The notes: generated by a model from the sequence alone, not told the origin. Shown: positions 19,009 to 30,385, numbered from the stretch's first letter. The stretch: DNA of 64,000 bases from Aquicoccus sp. G2-2 (GCF_034555965.1 NZ_JAYDCK010000003.1:1178001-1242000); one strand, 5' to 3'. Translations and numbers: made by a program.

Positions 19009-20480
19009 AGTCCGTAAAGCGCGCCGAACTTGGCTTCGAGATAGTCAAGCAGCGGCGCTTCACTGGGTGCTGCCCCCGTGGCGCGCTGGATCACCTCGCG
19101 CGGGTGGTAAAGCCCGCCATGGCGCTGCACGTTTTCACCCAGCCACGCGGTTGCCGCGCCGGTTTCGCCCTCGCCCAGTTGCCCATCAAGGTCGGGCACT
19201 GCCGCGCGTAATGCGCGGTTCAAACACCCGGCATAGACATTGCCCAAACTATAGGTCGGGAAATAGCCAAACAGCCCGACCGACCAATGCACATCCTGCA
19301 AGCACCCGTTCGATGGCTTGTCCACCTGATACCCGAAATCCGCCGCGAACCGGTCGTTCCACGCGGCTTCAAGATCGCTCACCATCAGATCACCGGCAAT
19401 CAGCGCCCGCTCCAGATCAAAGCGCAGCATGATATGCAGGTTATACTGCACCTCGTCGGCCTCGGTGCGGATATAGCCGTTCTGAAGCCGGTTCACCGCG
19501 CCGTAAAACGCATCCGGCCCATCAACCCCGATCTCCCCGAACACGTCGCGCATCTCACCATAAAGCCAGCCGGTGAAGGCACGACTGCGGCCAAGCTGGT
19601 TCTCATAAATCCGGCTTTGGCTTTCATGCACCCCCATCGACACCCCATGCCCCAGCGGCGTGAAGCCGTATTCCGGCGCGATGGTCTGTTCATAACAGGC
19701 ATGACCGACCTCGTGGATGGTCGAATAGAAGCAATTGAACGGGTCTTCCGGCACGGTGCGCGTGGTGATGCGCACGTCGCTGCCCGAACCTTCGGTAAAC
19801 GGATGCACCGATTTATCAAGCCGCCCACGCGCGCTGTCATAGCCAAAGGTCTTGGCCAGCTTGCGGGCAAGCTTCATCTGTGCCTGCTCGTCGAACGTGC
19901 CTGACAGACCGGCAGGCACCGGCTTGTCAAGAACCGCCGCGCGCAATGCCACCAGTCGCGGCCGCATCGCATCAAACATCGCCTGCAAATCTGCGGCTTT
20001 CGCCTCAGGCTCATAATCATCAAGCAGCGCATCATAAACATCGCCGCCCCCGGCCAATGCAGCACCTTCTTCGCGCTTAAGCCCGACGATCTCTTCCAGA
20101 ACCGGCACGAAGGCGGCAATATCTTCGGCCTCGCGCGCCTGCGCCCACTGCCCCTGTGCCTGGCTGGTCAGCCGTGCCAACGCCGTGGCAAGCTGCTCTG
20201 GCACCCGGCTTGTGCGCTCGAACGCGCGGCGGATATGGCGCAGGTTGGCTTGCCCCACCTCGTCAAGCTTGGCCGCGTCGATCTTGGCCAGCCAATCCCC
20301 GACGCGCGGATCGGTGCGTCGTGCGTGCAGCACAGATTGCAGCGCGCCGGTTTCCTCGGCCCGCTGCTCGGCGGCATCGCGCGGCATCACCGTTTCCTGA
20401 TCCCAGCCAAGCCGCCCGGCGATTTGCGCCAGCGCCTCGGTCTGGCGTTGAAACGCCATCAACTCGTCATAGGCTTTCAT
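19005..20480 (-). CDS. Carboxypeptidase M32
   Basis: 491 aa zinc metallocarboxypeptidase (Taq/Pfu carboxypeptidase family). The catalytic HEVGH motif is at about residue 260. The family strings HPFTEGSGSDVRITTRT, GFTPLGHGVSMGVHESQSR and EADEVQYNLHIMLRFDLE are all visible. It removes C-terminal residues from peptides in the cytosol. The ATG at 20480 (MKAYDELMAFQRQ) is chosen; the open frame runs on to 20795 across ctaA and is not coding there. It lies directly after ctaA on the same strand. Confidence 0.95.
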   Translation of the reverse strand: MKAYDELMAFQRQTEALAQIAGRLGWDQETVMPRDAAEQRAEETGALQSVLHARRTDPRVGDWLAKIDAAKLDEVGQANLRHIRRAFERTSRVPEQLATALARLTSQAQGQWAQAREAEDIAAFVPVLEEIVGLKREEGAALAGGGDVYDALLDDYEPEAKAADLQAMFDAMRPRLVALRAAVLDKPVPAGLSGTFDEQAQMKLARKLAKTFGYDSARGRLDKSVHPFTEGSGSDVRITTRTVPEDPFNCFYSTIHEVGHACYEQTIAPEYGFTPLGHGVSMGVHESQSRIYENQLGRSRAFTGWLYGEMRDVFGEIGVDGPDAFYGAVNRLQNGYIRTEADEVQYNLHIMLRFDLERALIAGDLMVSDLEAAWNDRFAADFGYQVDKPSNGCLQDVHWSVGLFGYFPTYSLGNVYAGCLNRALRAAVPDLDGQLGEGETGAATAWLGENVQRHGGLYHPREVIQRATGAAPSEAPLLDYLEAKFGALYGL

Positions 20481-20482
20481 CG

Positions 20483-21619
20483 CTACCCCCTGATTGATTG
20501 TGTGAGCGGATACGCAGCAACAAACCGCGCCCGAAGGATCAGAACCCAAATCGCCACCGCACCCAGCTGATGCACGATGGCAATCTGCCATTCCGCGCCC
20601 AGCATTAACGTATAGATCCCAAGCGCCACCTGAACCGCCACGCCAAGGGCGGCAAGGCTGAACGCCGCGCGCGTGCTGCGGTTCGCGCTTTTGCGCCCTT
20701 TCAGCCACGCCATGATGGCATAAAGCCCAACCAGATACCCAACACAGCGATGAACAAACTGCACCAGCGCCGGGTTCTCGAAGAAATTGCTCCACACCGG
20801 CTCCATGCTGAACGGGTCCGGCGGCAGGATCTGGCCATTCATCAGCGGCCAGTCGGTAAAGGCGGTCCCCGCATCAATCCCGGCCACCAACGCGCCCAGC
20901 AGGATTTGCAGGAAGACCAAATGCATCCAGCCGGTGCCGACCCCGAACAGCCGGGTTTCGCGCATCCGGCGCGCCTGCATCAAGTCGCGCTCTTCACGGC
21001 CCAGCTTGAAGACGAACCATGCGATGAAGCCAAGCGTGATGAACGCCAACCCCAGATGCGTGGCCAGCCGGTAATTCGCCACATCCGTCATCGAACCGAC
21101 CAGCCCGGAGGACACCATCCACCAGCCCACAGCCCCCTGCACGCCGCCCAATGCGCCGACCAACACCAACCGCCCGGTCCAGCCCGGCGGAATTCGCTTG
21201 GTCAGCCAGAAGAACAGGAACCCAAACGCCCAGACAAGCCCGATCACCCGGCCAAGCTGCCGGTGGCTCCATTCCCACCAGAAGATCGCCTTGAAATCCG
21301 AAAGCTCCATCCATTTGTTCTGAATCTTGAACTCGGGGATGGCCTGATACTTGTCGAATTCTTGTTGCCAGGCCGCATCGCCCATGGGAGGCCACGCGCC
21401 GGTGACCGGCTTCCATTCGGTAATCGACAGCCCGCTATCGGTCAGCCGGGTCAGCCCGCCAACGCAGATCATGATCACCACCAACGTGAACAGCACCATC
21501 AGCCAAACCCGGATTGCGCCCCGCGCCCCGCGCCGGCCACGGTCGATCATGCCGCCCTGCGGTGCCGCAGTCTGGCCCGCCGCGCCCACATCCTCGAAAA
21601 TAGCCCGTTTTTCCGCCAT
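20483..21619 (-). CDS. ctaA: Haem A synthase (COX15/CtaA)
   Basis: About 378 aa polytopic membrane protein. It oxidises the C8 methyl of haem O to make haem A for aa3-type cytochrome oxidase. Motifs: VCVGGLTRLTDSGLSITEWKP cut by the first helix, FKAIFWWEWSHRQLGRVIGL with a conserved haem-ligand His, and a second His pair in VQFVHRCVGYLVGLYA and QIAIVHQLGAVAIW. Around eight membrane segments are apparent. The start is 21619 (MAEKRAIF) or 21634 (MQGRDM). It ends 2 bp before the carboxypeptidase start. Confidence 0.95.
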   Translation of the reverse strand: MAEKRAIFEDVGAAGQTAAPQGGMIDRGRRGARGAIRVWLMVLFTLVVIMICVGGLTRLTDSGLSITEWKPVTGAWPPMGDAAWQQEFDKYQAIPEFKIQNKWMELSDFKAIFWWEWSHRQLGRVIGLVWAFGFLFFWLTKRIPPGWTGRLVLVGALGGVQGAVGWWMVSSGLVGSMTDVANYRLATHLGLAFITLGFIAWFVFKLGREERDLMQARRMRETRLFGVGTGWMHLVFLQILLGALVAGIDAGTAFTDWPLMNGQILPPDPFSMEPVWSNFFENPALVQFVHRCVGYLVGLYAIMAWLKGRKSANRSTRAAFSLAALGVAVQVALGIYTLMLGAEWQIAIVHQLGAVAIWVLILRARFVAAYPLTQSIRG

Positions 21620-21683
21620 GTCCCGCCCCTGCATTTCTGCCCTTGCAATATCGCGCGCAATCTATGCCGCAACCGCCCCGGCT

Positions 21684-22424
21684 TCAACGCTCCTTCCAGC
21701 GCACCATTTGCCGCATCACCCCATGCAGCATTTGCACATCCGCACGGGTGAGCCGCATCCGGCTCCACAGATTGCGCAGGTTGATCTTCATGCCCTCCGC
21801 CTTCTCCGGCGGAAAGAAGAAACCGGCCTCGCTCAACTGATCCTCGTAATGCTCGGCCAGCTTTTCAATGTCGAGGCCACTTGCCCATTGCGTCTTGTGC
21901 AGGGCCGTCTCTTCATGCACCACTTCGCCGGCCGCGCGCATCCACTCATAAGCCATCAGCAACACACATTGCCCAAGGTTGAGAGAGGCAAAGCGCGGAT
22001 TCACCGGCACCGTGATAATCGCATTGGCCTTGGCAATATCGGCATTCTCAAGTCCGGCGCGCTCTGGTCCGAACAGCACCGCAACCCGCTCACCTGCAGC
22101 GATCCGCTCTGCCGCCTCGATCATCGCGCGTTCGGGCGACAGGACCGGCTTGGTCAATTCGCGTGGCCGTGCCGTGGTGGCATAAACATAAGTGCAATCA
22201 TCCACCGCCCCGGCCAGATCTCCACAAAGCCCCGCCTCATCCAGCAGCCGCCCGGCGCCAGAGGCCATCGCCACCGCCGCCTCACTTGGCCAGCCATCGC
22301 GCGGGGCCACCACGCGCATCCGGTCGAGCCCGAAATTCCACATCGCCCGCGCCGCCGCACCGATGTTTTCACCCATCTGCGGGCGCACCAGCACGAAGGC
22401 GGGTTGTGGCTCGTGTTGCGGCAT
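21684..22424 (-). CDS. trmJ: tRNA (cytidine/uridine-32-2'-O)-methyltransferase TrmJ
   Basis: 246 aa SPOUT methyltransferase. The N-terminus FVLVRPQMGENIGAAARAM and the knot motifs VLFGPERAGLENADI and NPRFASLNLGQCVLLMAYEW identify the TrmJ/TrmH family. The C-terminal helical extension (about residues 165-246), characteristic of TrmJ, is present. It methylates ribose at position 32 of tRNA. The ATG at 22424 follows GGGGGAG; the frame could extend to 22565 but lacks a start signal there. Confidence 0.92.
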   Translation of the reverse strand: MPQHEPQPAFVLVRPQMGENIGAAARAMWNFGLDRMRVVAPRDGWPSEAAVAMASGAGRLLDEAGLCGDLAGAVDDCTYVYATTARPRELTKPVLSPERAMIEAAERIAAGERVAVLFGPERAGLENADIAKANAIITVPVNPRFASLNLGQCVLLMAYEWMRAAGEVVHEETALHKTQWASGLDIEKLAEHYEDQLSEAGFFFPPEKAEGMKINLRNLWSRMRLTRADVQMLHGVMRQMVRWKER

Positions 22425-22563
22425 CTTGTTCTCCCCCGGAATATGCTCGCGCCATACGCCAGCCCGCCGCCCAATCCAAGCCCTGCCCGGCTTTTCTTGT
22501 GGTGAAATATTCATACCACAACGTCCTGAAATGCGGTTAAACCGACCCAGAAAGGAACTGCCC

Positions 22564-22890
22564 ATGGCCTATGACGAAGGCACCGCCGCGCTGTTGCGTG
22601 ATGAGTTGGCCGAGTATGTGCTTGGTGAACGCAAGATGTTCGGCGCACTGTGCTTTATGCTGCGTGGTCATATGCTTTGTTGCGCGCAGGCATCCGGCGC
22701 GCTTTTTCGTGTCGGGGCCGCAAACCTTGACGCCGCATGTGCCCTGCCCGGCGTGGCGCAGATGCAAATGAAGGCGCGGCGCATGGCGGGTTTTGTCACC
22801 GCCTCCGATGCGGCGTTTGCCGATGATGATATTCGCGGCCACCTTTTGGAACTGGCACTGGCGTTCAACGCAACGCTGGAGCCGAAGTAA
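22564..22890 (+). CDS. TfoX N-terminal-domain protein
   Basis: 108 aa with the TfoX/Sxy N-terminal fold: RKMFGALCFMLRGHMLCCAQ corresponds to the usual MFGG..F..ggkmF region, and RRMAGFVTASDAAFADDDI to its second half. Full TfoX activates competence genes in Vibrio and Haemophilus, but stand-alone N-terminal domains in alphaproteobacteria have no assigned role. It is divergent from trmJ; the start at 22564 follows AAAGGAA. Confidence 0.82.
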   Translation: MAYDEGTAALLRDELAEYVLGERKMFGALCFMLRGHMLCCAQASGALFRVGAANLDAACALPGVAQMQMKARRMAGFVTASDAAFADDDIRGHLLELALAFNATLEPK

Positions 22891-22965
22891 CGCGCGCAAC
22901 CCCCCATAGCCAAAGGCGCATTTGCGCGTTATAGCAAGCTCCAGCCACAGACGGAGGAGCCGAAA

Positions 22966-23586
22966 ATGGACGCGCCGGAACAGCCTCAGCTCTACCTCAT
23001 TTCTCCGCCCGAGATTGAGCTTTCGCGCTTCCCCGACACCCTTGCCCGCCTGCTTGACGCGCGCCCTTTCGCCTGTGTCCGGCTGGCGCTTTCCACCCAT
23101 GACGAAGACACGCTTTGCCGTGCCGCCGATGCGTTGCGCGACGTAAGCAGTGCGCGTGACGTGGCGCTGGTGATTGACCGGCACATCCTTCTGGCACAGC
23201 GGCTTGGCCTTGACGGGGTGCATCTTGGTGATGCCGCCCGCTCGGTCCGCAAGGCGCGCAAGGAGCTTGGAGCCGATGCAATTATTGGGGCCTATTGCGC
23301 CGCCTCGCGGCACGACGGCATGACCGCCGGGGAAACCGGAGCGGATTATGTCGCCTTCGGCCCGGTGGGGCAAACGCCGCTGGGCGATGGCAGCCTTGCA
23401 GAGACAGAGTTATTCGAATGGTGGAGCCAGATGATCGAACTTCCCGTCGTTGCCGAAGGCGCGCTCGATCCGGCTCTTGTCAGCGCGCTGGCGCCGCACA
23501 CCGATTTTTTCGGCATAGGCAGCGAAATCTGGCTCTCGGATGATCCGGTGGGCGCCCTCAACACGCTGCTCGCCCCATTGGACTGA
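22966..23586 (+). CDS. thiE: Thiamine-phosphate synthase-like protein (ThiE family)
   Basis: 206 aa TIM barrel. Family landmarks: the LYLISPPE N-terminal strand, ALVIDRHILLAQRLGLDGVHLG (pyrimidine site), GADAIIGAYCAASRHDGMTAGE and GADYVAFGPVGQTPLG (phosphate loop). ThiE joins HMP-PP and THZ-P to make thiamine phosphate. The usual YVGVGPVF-type loop is altered to YVAFGPVGQTPLG and no other thi gene is adjacent, so the call is family-level. The start at 22966 follows GGAGGAG. Confidence 0.82.
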   Translation: MDAPEQPQLYLISPPEIELSRFPDTLARLLDARPFACVRLALSTHDEDTLCRAADALRDVSSARDVALVIDRHILLAQRLGLDGVHLGDAARSVRKARKELGADAIIGAYCAASRHDGMTAGETGADYVAFGPVGQTPLGDGSLAETELFEWWSQMIELPVVAEGALDPALVSALAPHTDFFGIGSEIWLSDDPVGALNTLLAPLD

Positions 23587-23594
23587 ACAACCGA

Positions 23595-24422
23595 TCAGTC
23601 GCGCACATCTTCCGGCAACCCGGCGCGCACTTGCGCCTCACACGCCTCGGCCAGCGCCTTGCGCCCGGTAAACGCCGCGATCTTCAGCAGAGCATGATAG
23701 CGCACGGTGACAGTGCCTTGCCTGAAGCTGGCAAGCACCTGTATCAGATGCGGCGCAAACCCCATCTCTCCCCACCAGCCGTAAAACCGCTTATCCTGCC
23801 CGCTTGGCGCGCGGTAGATCACCGTGACCGGCTGAATGTGTAGCTCACTTTCGATATTGTCACTGAAGAACGCCTGAAAAAGCGTTGATTTAAATGGCAA
23901 AATAGTGCGCCCATCCGTCGATGTCCCCTCCGGGAAAAACAGCAACCTGTGCCCGGCCAGCAATCGGTTTTCAAACACCTGCTGCTGCGCCATTGCGGCA
24001 CGCGGATCGCGGGTGATGAACACCGTCCCGGTCGCCCGCGCCAGCCAGCCAATCCCCGGCCAGCTTCTGACCTCCGCTTTCGAGACGAAATAGACCCGGT
24101 CGCAGGCATTGAGCACGAAAATATCAAGCCATGATGAATGATTGGCCACCACCGCGCCGCGCCTGCGCATTGGCCGTCCGTCGCACCGTAACCGGATGCC
24201 GATGATTTTGAGCGCCGCGCGGCAAACGGCTTGCGTGAGCCACGGAGTAACCGGCCGCGCCATCCCGCAAAGCGGCCGCTCAATCAACCGGATCAGCAGC
24301 ATCAAGCCAAGCGCATCAAACACCACCACGATCAACATCAACGCGCGCACCACCACCAACACCCAACCCAGCGGGCCAATCCGCCGGGTGGGCGGTGCCA
24401 TATCCGGGCTCCACTCACTCAT
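23595..24422 (-). CDS. olsA: 1-acyl-sn-glycerol-3-phosphate/lyso-ornithine lipid acyltransferase
   Basis: 275 aa PlsC-family acyltransferase. The HX4D catalytic motif appears as VANHSSWLDIFVL, and the substrate-binding block as LLFFPEGTSTDGRTILPF. One or two N-terminal membrane helices precede them (LVVVRALMLIVVVFDALGL). It overlaps the upstream olsB by 4 bp. Because OlsB and OlsA together build ornithine lipids, OlsA (second acylation of lyso-ornithine lipid) is the likely role; in Rhodobacter OlsA can also acylate lysophosphatidate. Confidence 0.88.
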   Translation of the reverse strand: MSEWSPDMAPPTRRIGPLGWVLVVVRALMLIVVVFDALGLMLLIRLIERPLCGMARPVTPWLTQAVCRAALKIIGIRLRCDGRPMRRRGAVVANHSSWLDIFVLNACDRVYFVSKAEVRSWPGIGWLARATGTVFITRDPRAAMAQQQVFENRLLAGHRLLFFPEGTSTDGRTILPFKSTLFQAFFSDNIESELHIQPVTVIYRAPSGQDKRFYGWWGEMGFAPHLIQVLASFRQGTVTVRYHALLKIAAFTGRKALAEACEAQVRAGLPEDVRD

Positions 24423-25198
24423 CCGCGCGCATCGCCCGCATAAATCCGGGCGCGCTGTGTGTTCATTTGGGCGGCATCAACGATCAGGCACACATCGGTG
24501 GTGTTGAAATCATGATCGACAAAAGCGCCATCCCCGACAACACCGCCCAGCCGCAGATACGCCTTGATCAGTGCGGGCACCTGCAACATAGCCGCGCGCC
24601 GCTCAATAGCAGCCTCCGGCATCAGGTTCATGTTCTGATAAGTTCGTGCGCGCACTCTAAGCGGTTCGGGCGCAAGGTGGCGATGATGCAACAGGGCCAA
24701 AGGCTGCGCCAGCGCGGCAATATCGGTGCCGTGAAAGCTGGCCACGCCGAACATCAACCCGATCTTGTGCGCCGCAACATAGCCCGCCAGTCCGCCCCAT
24801 AGATGATACATCGCCGCGCCGCCGCGATATTCCGGCAAAAGGCATGACCGGCCCAGTTCCAAAAGCTGGCGTCCGTCCGCCTTGAGCCGGTCAAGATCGT
24901 ATTCCGCTTCGCTGTAAAACTGCCCGGCGCGCGCCGCATGGCATTGTCGCATCAGCCGGTAAACCCCGACCACATGATCATGCGTCTTTTCTTGCGCCGC
25001 GTCGCCTCTGGCATGATCGAGCAACAGCATATGATCGCCCAAAGCATCGAACCGGTCGCGCTCGAACCGGCCCGCATGATCGACCATCGGCCCATCGCCG
25101 CCCAGTTCCTCGACAAACACACGGTATCGCAACCGTTGCGCCGCCAACAGATCAGCCTCACTCTGCGCCAGCCTCACCTCGAATTGCGGCTCTGCCAT
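24419..25198 (-). CDS. olsB: L-ornithine N-alpha-acyltransferase OlsB
   Basis: 259 aa GNAT/autoinducer-synthase-like protein. It opens FEVRLAQSEADLLAAQRLRYRVFVEELGG, followed by HVVGVYRLMRQ, SEAEYDLDRLK and LELGRSCLLPEYRGGAAMYHLWGG, all typical of OlsB. It N-acylates ornithine with a 3-hydroxy fatty acid from ACP, the first step to phosphate-free ornithine lipids. It is the first gene of an olsB-olsA operon. A CtrA-like half-site pair (25348-25362) lies about 150 bp upstream. Confidence 0.9.
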   Translation of the reverse strand: MAEPQFEVRLAQSEADLLAAQRLRYRVFVEELGGDGPMVDHAGRFERDRFDALGDHMLLLDHARGDAAQEKTHDHVVGVYRLMRQCHAARAGQFYSEAEYDLDRLKADGRQLLELGRSCLLPEYRGGAAMYHLWGGLAGYVAAHKIGLMFGVASFHGTDIAALAQPLALLHHRHLAPEPLRVRARTYQNMNLMPEAAIERRAAMLQVPALIKAYLRLGGVVGDGAFVDHDFNTTDVCLIVDAAQMNTQRARIYAGDARG

Positions 25199-25347
25199 CT
25201 GCCTTGCGCTCCCGGCCTGTCAGTGGTGCCAAATGGCCCGCATTGTGAATCGTCTCGGCATTTTTCAGTAAAACATCAATGCCGGAGCATTTTAGGTAAC
25301 GCGGCGATGGCGCGCAAGCAGGCAGCCTTTCGCCGGAATGATTCCGG

Positions 25348-25362
25348 TTAACCTTTTGCTAA
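25348..25362. promoter_or_regulatory. CtrA-like motif TTAA-N7-CTAA
   Basis: TTAACCTTTTGCTAA matches the CtrA consensus TTAA-N7-TTAA at seven of eight defined positions. It lies between olsB and the DUF3553 gene, about 215 bp from the chpT start, in a window that also encodes ChpT of the CtrA phosphorelay. A single near-match can arise by chance. Confidence 0.3.
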
Positions 25363-25365
25363 CTT

Positions 25366-25551
25366 TCATTCGGCATCAAAGACAGGCTCAAGCGCAATCC
25401 GCGCCCCGTCGATAACCACCTTTCCGGCCTCAGGAAAATTCACCGTGATCCTGCCGTTGATGTTTGATTGCACCTGCCCCACGCCCCAATCGCGTTTGGC
25501 GGGGTGGCGCACCAGCATTCCCGGCGTCAGTATCGCATTCAGATCTTCCAT
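25366..25551 (-). CDS. DUF3553 small protein
   Basis: 61 aa. Beginning MEDLNAILTPGMLVRHPAKR, it continues DWGVGQVQSNINGRITVNFP and EAGKVVIDGARIALEPVF. This small beta-rich fold resembles CarD/Tudor-like RNAP or nucleic-acid binding modules; the function of DUF3553 is not established. The ATG at 25551 is chosen because AAGGGC precedes it. It is divergent from chpT with only 26 bp between starts. Confidence 0.82.
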   Translation of the reverse strand: MEDLNAILTPGMLVRHPAKRDWGVGQVQSNINGRITVNFPEAGKVVIDGARIALEPVFDAE

Positions 25552-25577
25552 GCCCTTTCTTACCAGTGGAGTTACCC

Positions 25578-26178
25578 ATGTCCAATTCCAACCTCTCGAT
25601 CGCGACACTGGTCGGTTCGCGCATCTGCCACGACCTGATTAGCCCGGTCGGCGCCATTCACAACGGGATTGAGCTGATCGCCATGGATGGCCCGCTGAAC
25701 AGCCCCGAGCTGAACCTGATTTCCGACAGCGTGACCAGCGCAACCGGGCGGATCAAGTTCTTCCGAGATCGCCTTCGGCATGGCCTCGCAAGAGCATGTT
25801 TTGGGCGCACCGGAGATTGCCGGCGTGGTGCGCGGCGCGTTCGGCGTGGGGCGCCACAAGGCACAGTGGCAGGCAACCGGCGATTTGCAGCGCGCCACGG
25901 TGCAGGCGGTTTTTCTCGCACTGCTGTGCATCGAAACCGCCCTGCCGCTTGGCGGTGACATCACGGTGCAAAACGACGGCGACGAGTTTCAAATTCGCGG
26001 AACGGGGCCCCGCATTGGCTATGATCCCGCCCTTTGGGGGGCGCTGAAACAAGGCCGCGCGCCTGACGCGCTTTGCCCCGCACTGGTGCAATTCGCCTTG
26101 CTGGCACTGGCCAGCGCCGAATTGGGCCGCCCGCTGGCCATCGGCACCAGTGAAACCCACATCTCGATCACCTTCTGA
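25578..26178 (+). pseudogene. chpT: Histidine phosphotransferase ChpT with a +1 frameshift
   Basis: ChpT passes phosphate from CckA to CtrA and CpdR. The first frame has the phosphorylated-His motif GSRICHDLISPVGAIHNGIEL, read in two halves around His, and reaches ATGRIKFFR. The homologous continuation IAFGMASQEHVLGAPEIAGV is in the next frame from about 25768, ending LAIGTSETHISITF. Codons TTC TTC CGA G ATC GCC TTC show one surplus base at 25764-25768. The whole 200-aa protein is otherwise intact and uninterrupted, so this is either a recent inactivating mutation or an error. In Rhodobacterales CtrA-pathway loss is viable and affects motility and gene transfer agents. Confidence 0.82.
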
Positions 26179-26208
26179 TGATCAAGGTGCGCCAAAGGCC
26201 GCAATGGC

Positions 26209-27474
26209 TTAGCTGCGCACCGCCTCGTCCGCGACAACAAGATACTTGAAGCTTGTAAGTTGCGCCGCGCCGACCGGGCCGCGCGCGTGCAGCTTGCCGG
26301 TGGCGATGCCGATTTCCGCCCCCATGCCGAACTCACCGCCATCGGCAAACTGGGTCGAGGCATTGCGCATCAGGATCGCACTGTCGAGCCGCTGAAAGAA
26401 CCGCTCTGCCGTGGCGTCATCCTCGGTGATGATGCAATCGGTGTGGTTGGAACCAAACCTGCGAATATGCGCAATCGCGCCGTCCACGTCCGCCACCACC
26501 TTTGCCGCAATATCCATGTCGAGATATTCGCGGCCCCAATCTTCATCTGTGGCCGGTTTCGTGCCCGTGATCGTCTGTAAACGCGCATCGGCATGAACCC
26601 GCACACCCGCATCAATCAGCGCCCGGATCACGCTTTGGCCAAGAGTGTCAATCAGGCTCTCATGAATCAGCAAGCATTCCGCAGCACCACAAATGCCGGG
26701 GCGCCGGGTCTTGGCGTTCAGCACCAAGTTAAGCGCCTTGGCAGGGTCGGCGGCCGCGTCGAGATAGACATGCACGATGCCCTCAAGATGGGCGAAAACC
26801 GGCACCCGTGCCTCGCGCTGCACCAACCCGACAAGCCCCTTGCCGCCGCGCGGCACGATCACGTCGATAAACTCCACCAGTTTCAGCATCGCCGACACCG
26901 CCGCCCGGTCGCGCGTTGGCACGCGTTGAATCGCGTCTTCCGGCAGGCCCGCCGCGCGCAACCCGTCCTGCAAGCAGGCATGAATCGCCGCAGAGCTGTG
27001 AAAACTTTCCGAGCCACCACGCAGGATCACCGCATTCCCGGCCTTGAGGCAAAGCGCCCCCGCGTCCGCCGTCACGTTGGGGCGGCTTTCATAAATCACC
27101 CCGATCACGCCCAGCGGTGTGCGCACCCGGCGAATGTTAAGCCCGGTCGGCTGTTCCCACTCGGCAATCACCTCGCCCACCGGGTCGGGCTGTGCGGCCA
27201 CCGCTTCAAGCCCCCCTGCCATCGCCTTGATGCGCGCCTCGTCCAGCATCAACCGGTCCAGCATCGCCGGGCTTAGCCCCTTGTCGCGCCCATAAGCCAT
27301 GTCTTTTTCATTGGCGCTGATGATCTCGGCGCGCCGTGCCCAAAGCGCATCCGCCGCCTTGGTCAAAGCCATGTCCTTGGCCTTGGACGGCGCAAAGGCC
27401 AGATCGGCAGCAGCCAGCCGGGCGCGCTGACCCAGATCATGCATCATTGTGGGAATATCGGTGATGTCTTTCAT
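26209..27474 (-). CDS. proA: Gamma-glutamyl phosphate reductase
   Basis: 421 aa. NADPH-dependent second step of proline synthesis, reducing glutamyl-5-phosphate to the semialdehyde. It carries the aldehyde-dehydrogenase-type catalytic Cys in [18 protein letters not shown] and the cofactor region [28 protein letters not shown], split by the ESRPNVT signature. The C-terminus [20 protein letters not shown] is typical. It follows proB with a 57-bp gap that contains a copy of an interspersed repeat. Confidence 0.97.
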   Translation of the reverse strand: MKDITDIPTMMHDLGQRARLAAADLAFAPSKAKDMALTKAADALWARRAEIISANEKDMAYGRDKGLSPAMLDRLMLDEARIKAMAGGLEAVAAQPDPVGEVIAEWEQPTGLNIRRVRTPLGVIGVIYESRPNVTADAGALCLKAGNAVILRGGSESFHSSAAIHACLQDGLRAAGLPEDAIQRVPTRDRAAVSAMLKLVEFIDVIVPRGGKGLVGLVQREARVPVFAHLEGIVHVYLDAAADPAKALNLVLNAKTRRPGICGAAECLLIHESLIDTLGQSVIRALIDAGVRVHADARLQTITGTKPATDEDWGREYLDMDIAAKVVADVDGAIAHIRRFGSNHTDCIITEDDATAERFFQRLDSAILMRNASTQFADGGEFGMGAEIGIATGKLHARGPVGAAQLTSFKYLVVADEAVRS

Positions 27475-27510
27475 ATCTCATTAGCCTTTGGATAAGTGCC
27501 GGGCGTGGAC

Positions 27511-27530
27511 GTATTTTTATCAAAATGAAG
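27511..27530 (-). repeat. Interspersed repeat copy (inverted) in proB-proA spacer
   Basis: Minus strand reads CTTCATTTTGATAAAAATAC, sharing CTTCATTTTG plus an A-rich tract with the intergenic copies at 6231 and 61387. It sits between the proB stop and the proA start, where it could be part of the transcript's processing or stability signals. Confidence 0.5.
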
Positions 27531-27531
27531 C

Positions 27532-29666
<2,135 letters not shown>

Positions 29667-29695
29667 TCACTCCATACGCAAAGGTGGCAAGGCAC

Positions 29696-30235
29696 TCAAC
29701 TGCGTTTCAAACTATATGTCCACGTGGGCACGTTGGCTTCGCGGGCAATACAGAAGGTCTCTGCATCGCCTAGATACTCAAACCCCTGATTGGTCAGCAC
29801 CCGTGCCGACGCCGGGTTGTCCTGAAACACGCTGGCAAAGATGGTTTCGCTTTGCAGCGGGTTTGCCGCGATCAACGCCGCCACCGCCTCTTGCGCCAGC
29901 CCGGTATTCCAGAATGCAGGCGCCACCCAATAGCCGATCTCGGACTGGTTGCGGTCAAGCCGCTTCAAGCCGATCACCCCCATCAGTTCCGGCCCGTCGA
30001 TGCTGGTGCCATCCATCGCCCAGACATCCTCAACCCGGTCATCGGCCAATGCGCGGCGGATGAAATCCTCTGTGGTGCCGGGCGGCAACGGGTGCGGAAT
30101 GGACGAGGTGTTCTTCGCCACCCGCTCATCGCCTGCGTAAAGCGTGATAAGCCCGCTATCCGACACCCTGAGCGGGCGCAGCGCAAACCGCTCGGCTTCG
30201 ATAACCGGCTGATTGACGACTTTTTGCAATAACAT
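29696..30235 (-). CDS. GNAT family N-acetyltransferase (RimJ-like)
   Basis: 179 aa acetyltransferase of the RimJ/RimL type. It opens AERFALRPLRVSDSGLITLY, has GVIGLKRLDRNQSEIGYWVA then NTGLAQEAVAALIA for acetyl-CoA binding, and ends FQDNPASARVLTNQGFEYLG. The substrate is unknown; relatives modify ribosomal protein N-termini or small molecules. GGAGGAG stands 6 bases upstream of the 30235 ATG. It lies between rpmA and obgE, but a terminator-like hairpin separates it from rpmA. Confidence 0.88.
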   Translation of the reverse strand: MLLQKVVNQPVIEAERFALRPLRVSDSGLITLYAGDERVAKNTSSIPHPLPPGTTEDFIRRALADDRVEDVWAMDGTSIDGPELMGVIGLKRLDRNQSEIGYWVAPAFWNTGLAQEAVAALIAANPLQSETIFASVFQDNPASARVLTNQGFEYLGDAETFCIAREANVPTWTYSLKRS

Positions 30236-30354
30236 GGGCTTTTCTCCTCCAAAAAGCGCCTGAAACAATATCCGGGCGGGTTCCGTCTCCCGCGGCCCCC
30301 GGTGCAGACACCGGCCAGATCAAAGGCCCTGTGCTGCGTCCCGCAAACGACAAA

Positions 30355-30385
30355 GGGGACCGGCGGTTTTGCCGATCCCCTTTTT
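30355..30385 (-). terminator. Terminator after rplU-rpmA
   Basis: On the minus strand GGGGATCGGC-AAAACC-GCCGGTCCCC-TTT forms a 10-bp stem with one T-G wobble and a short T tract. It lies 25 bp after the rpmA stop and before the GNAT gene. The plus strand also carries a T5 tract, so it could act in both directions. Confidence 0.7.

Noticed and set aside
20480-20795. N-terminal extension of the M32 carboxypeptidase
   Set aside because: It overlaps the ctaA C-terminus in another frame; the family start is at 20480.
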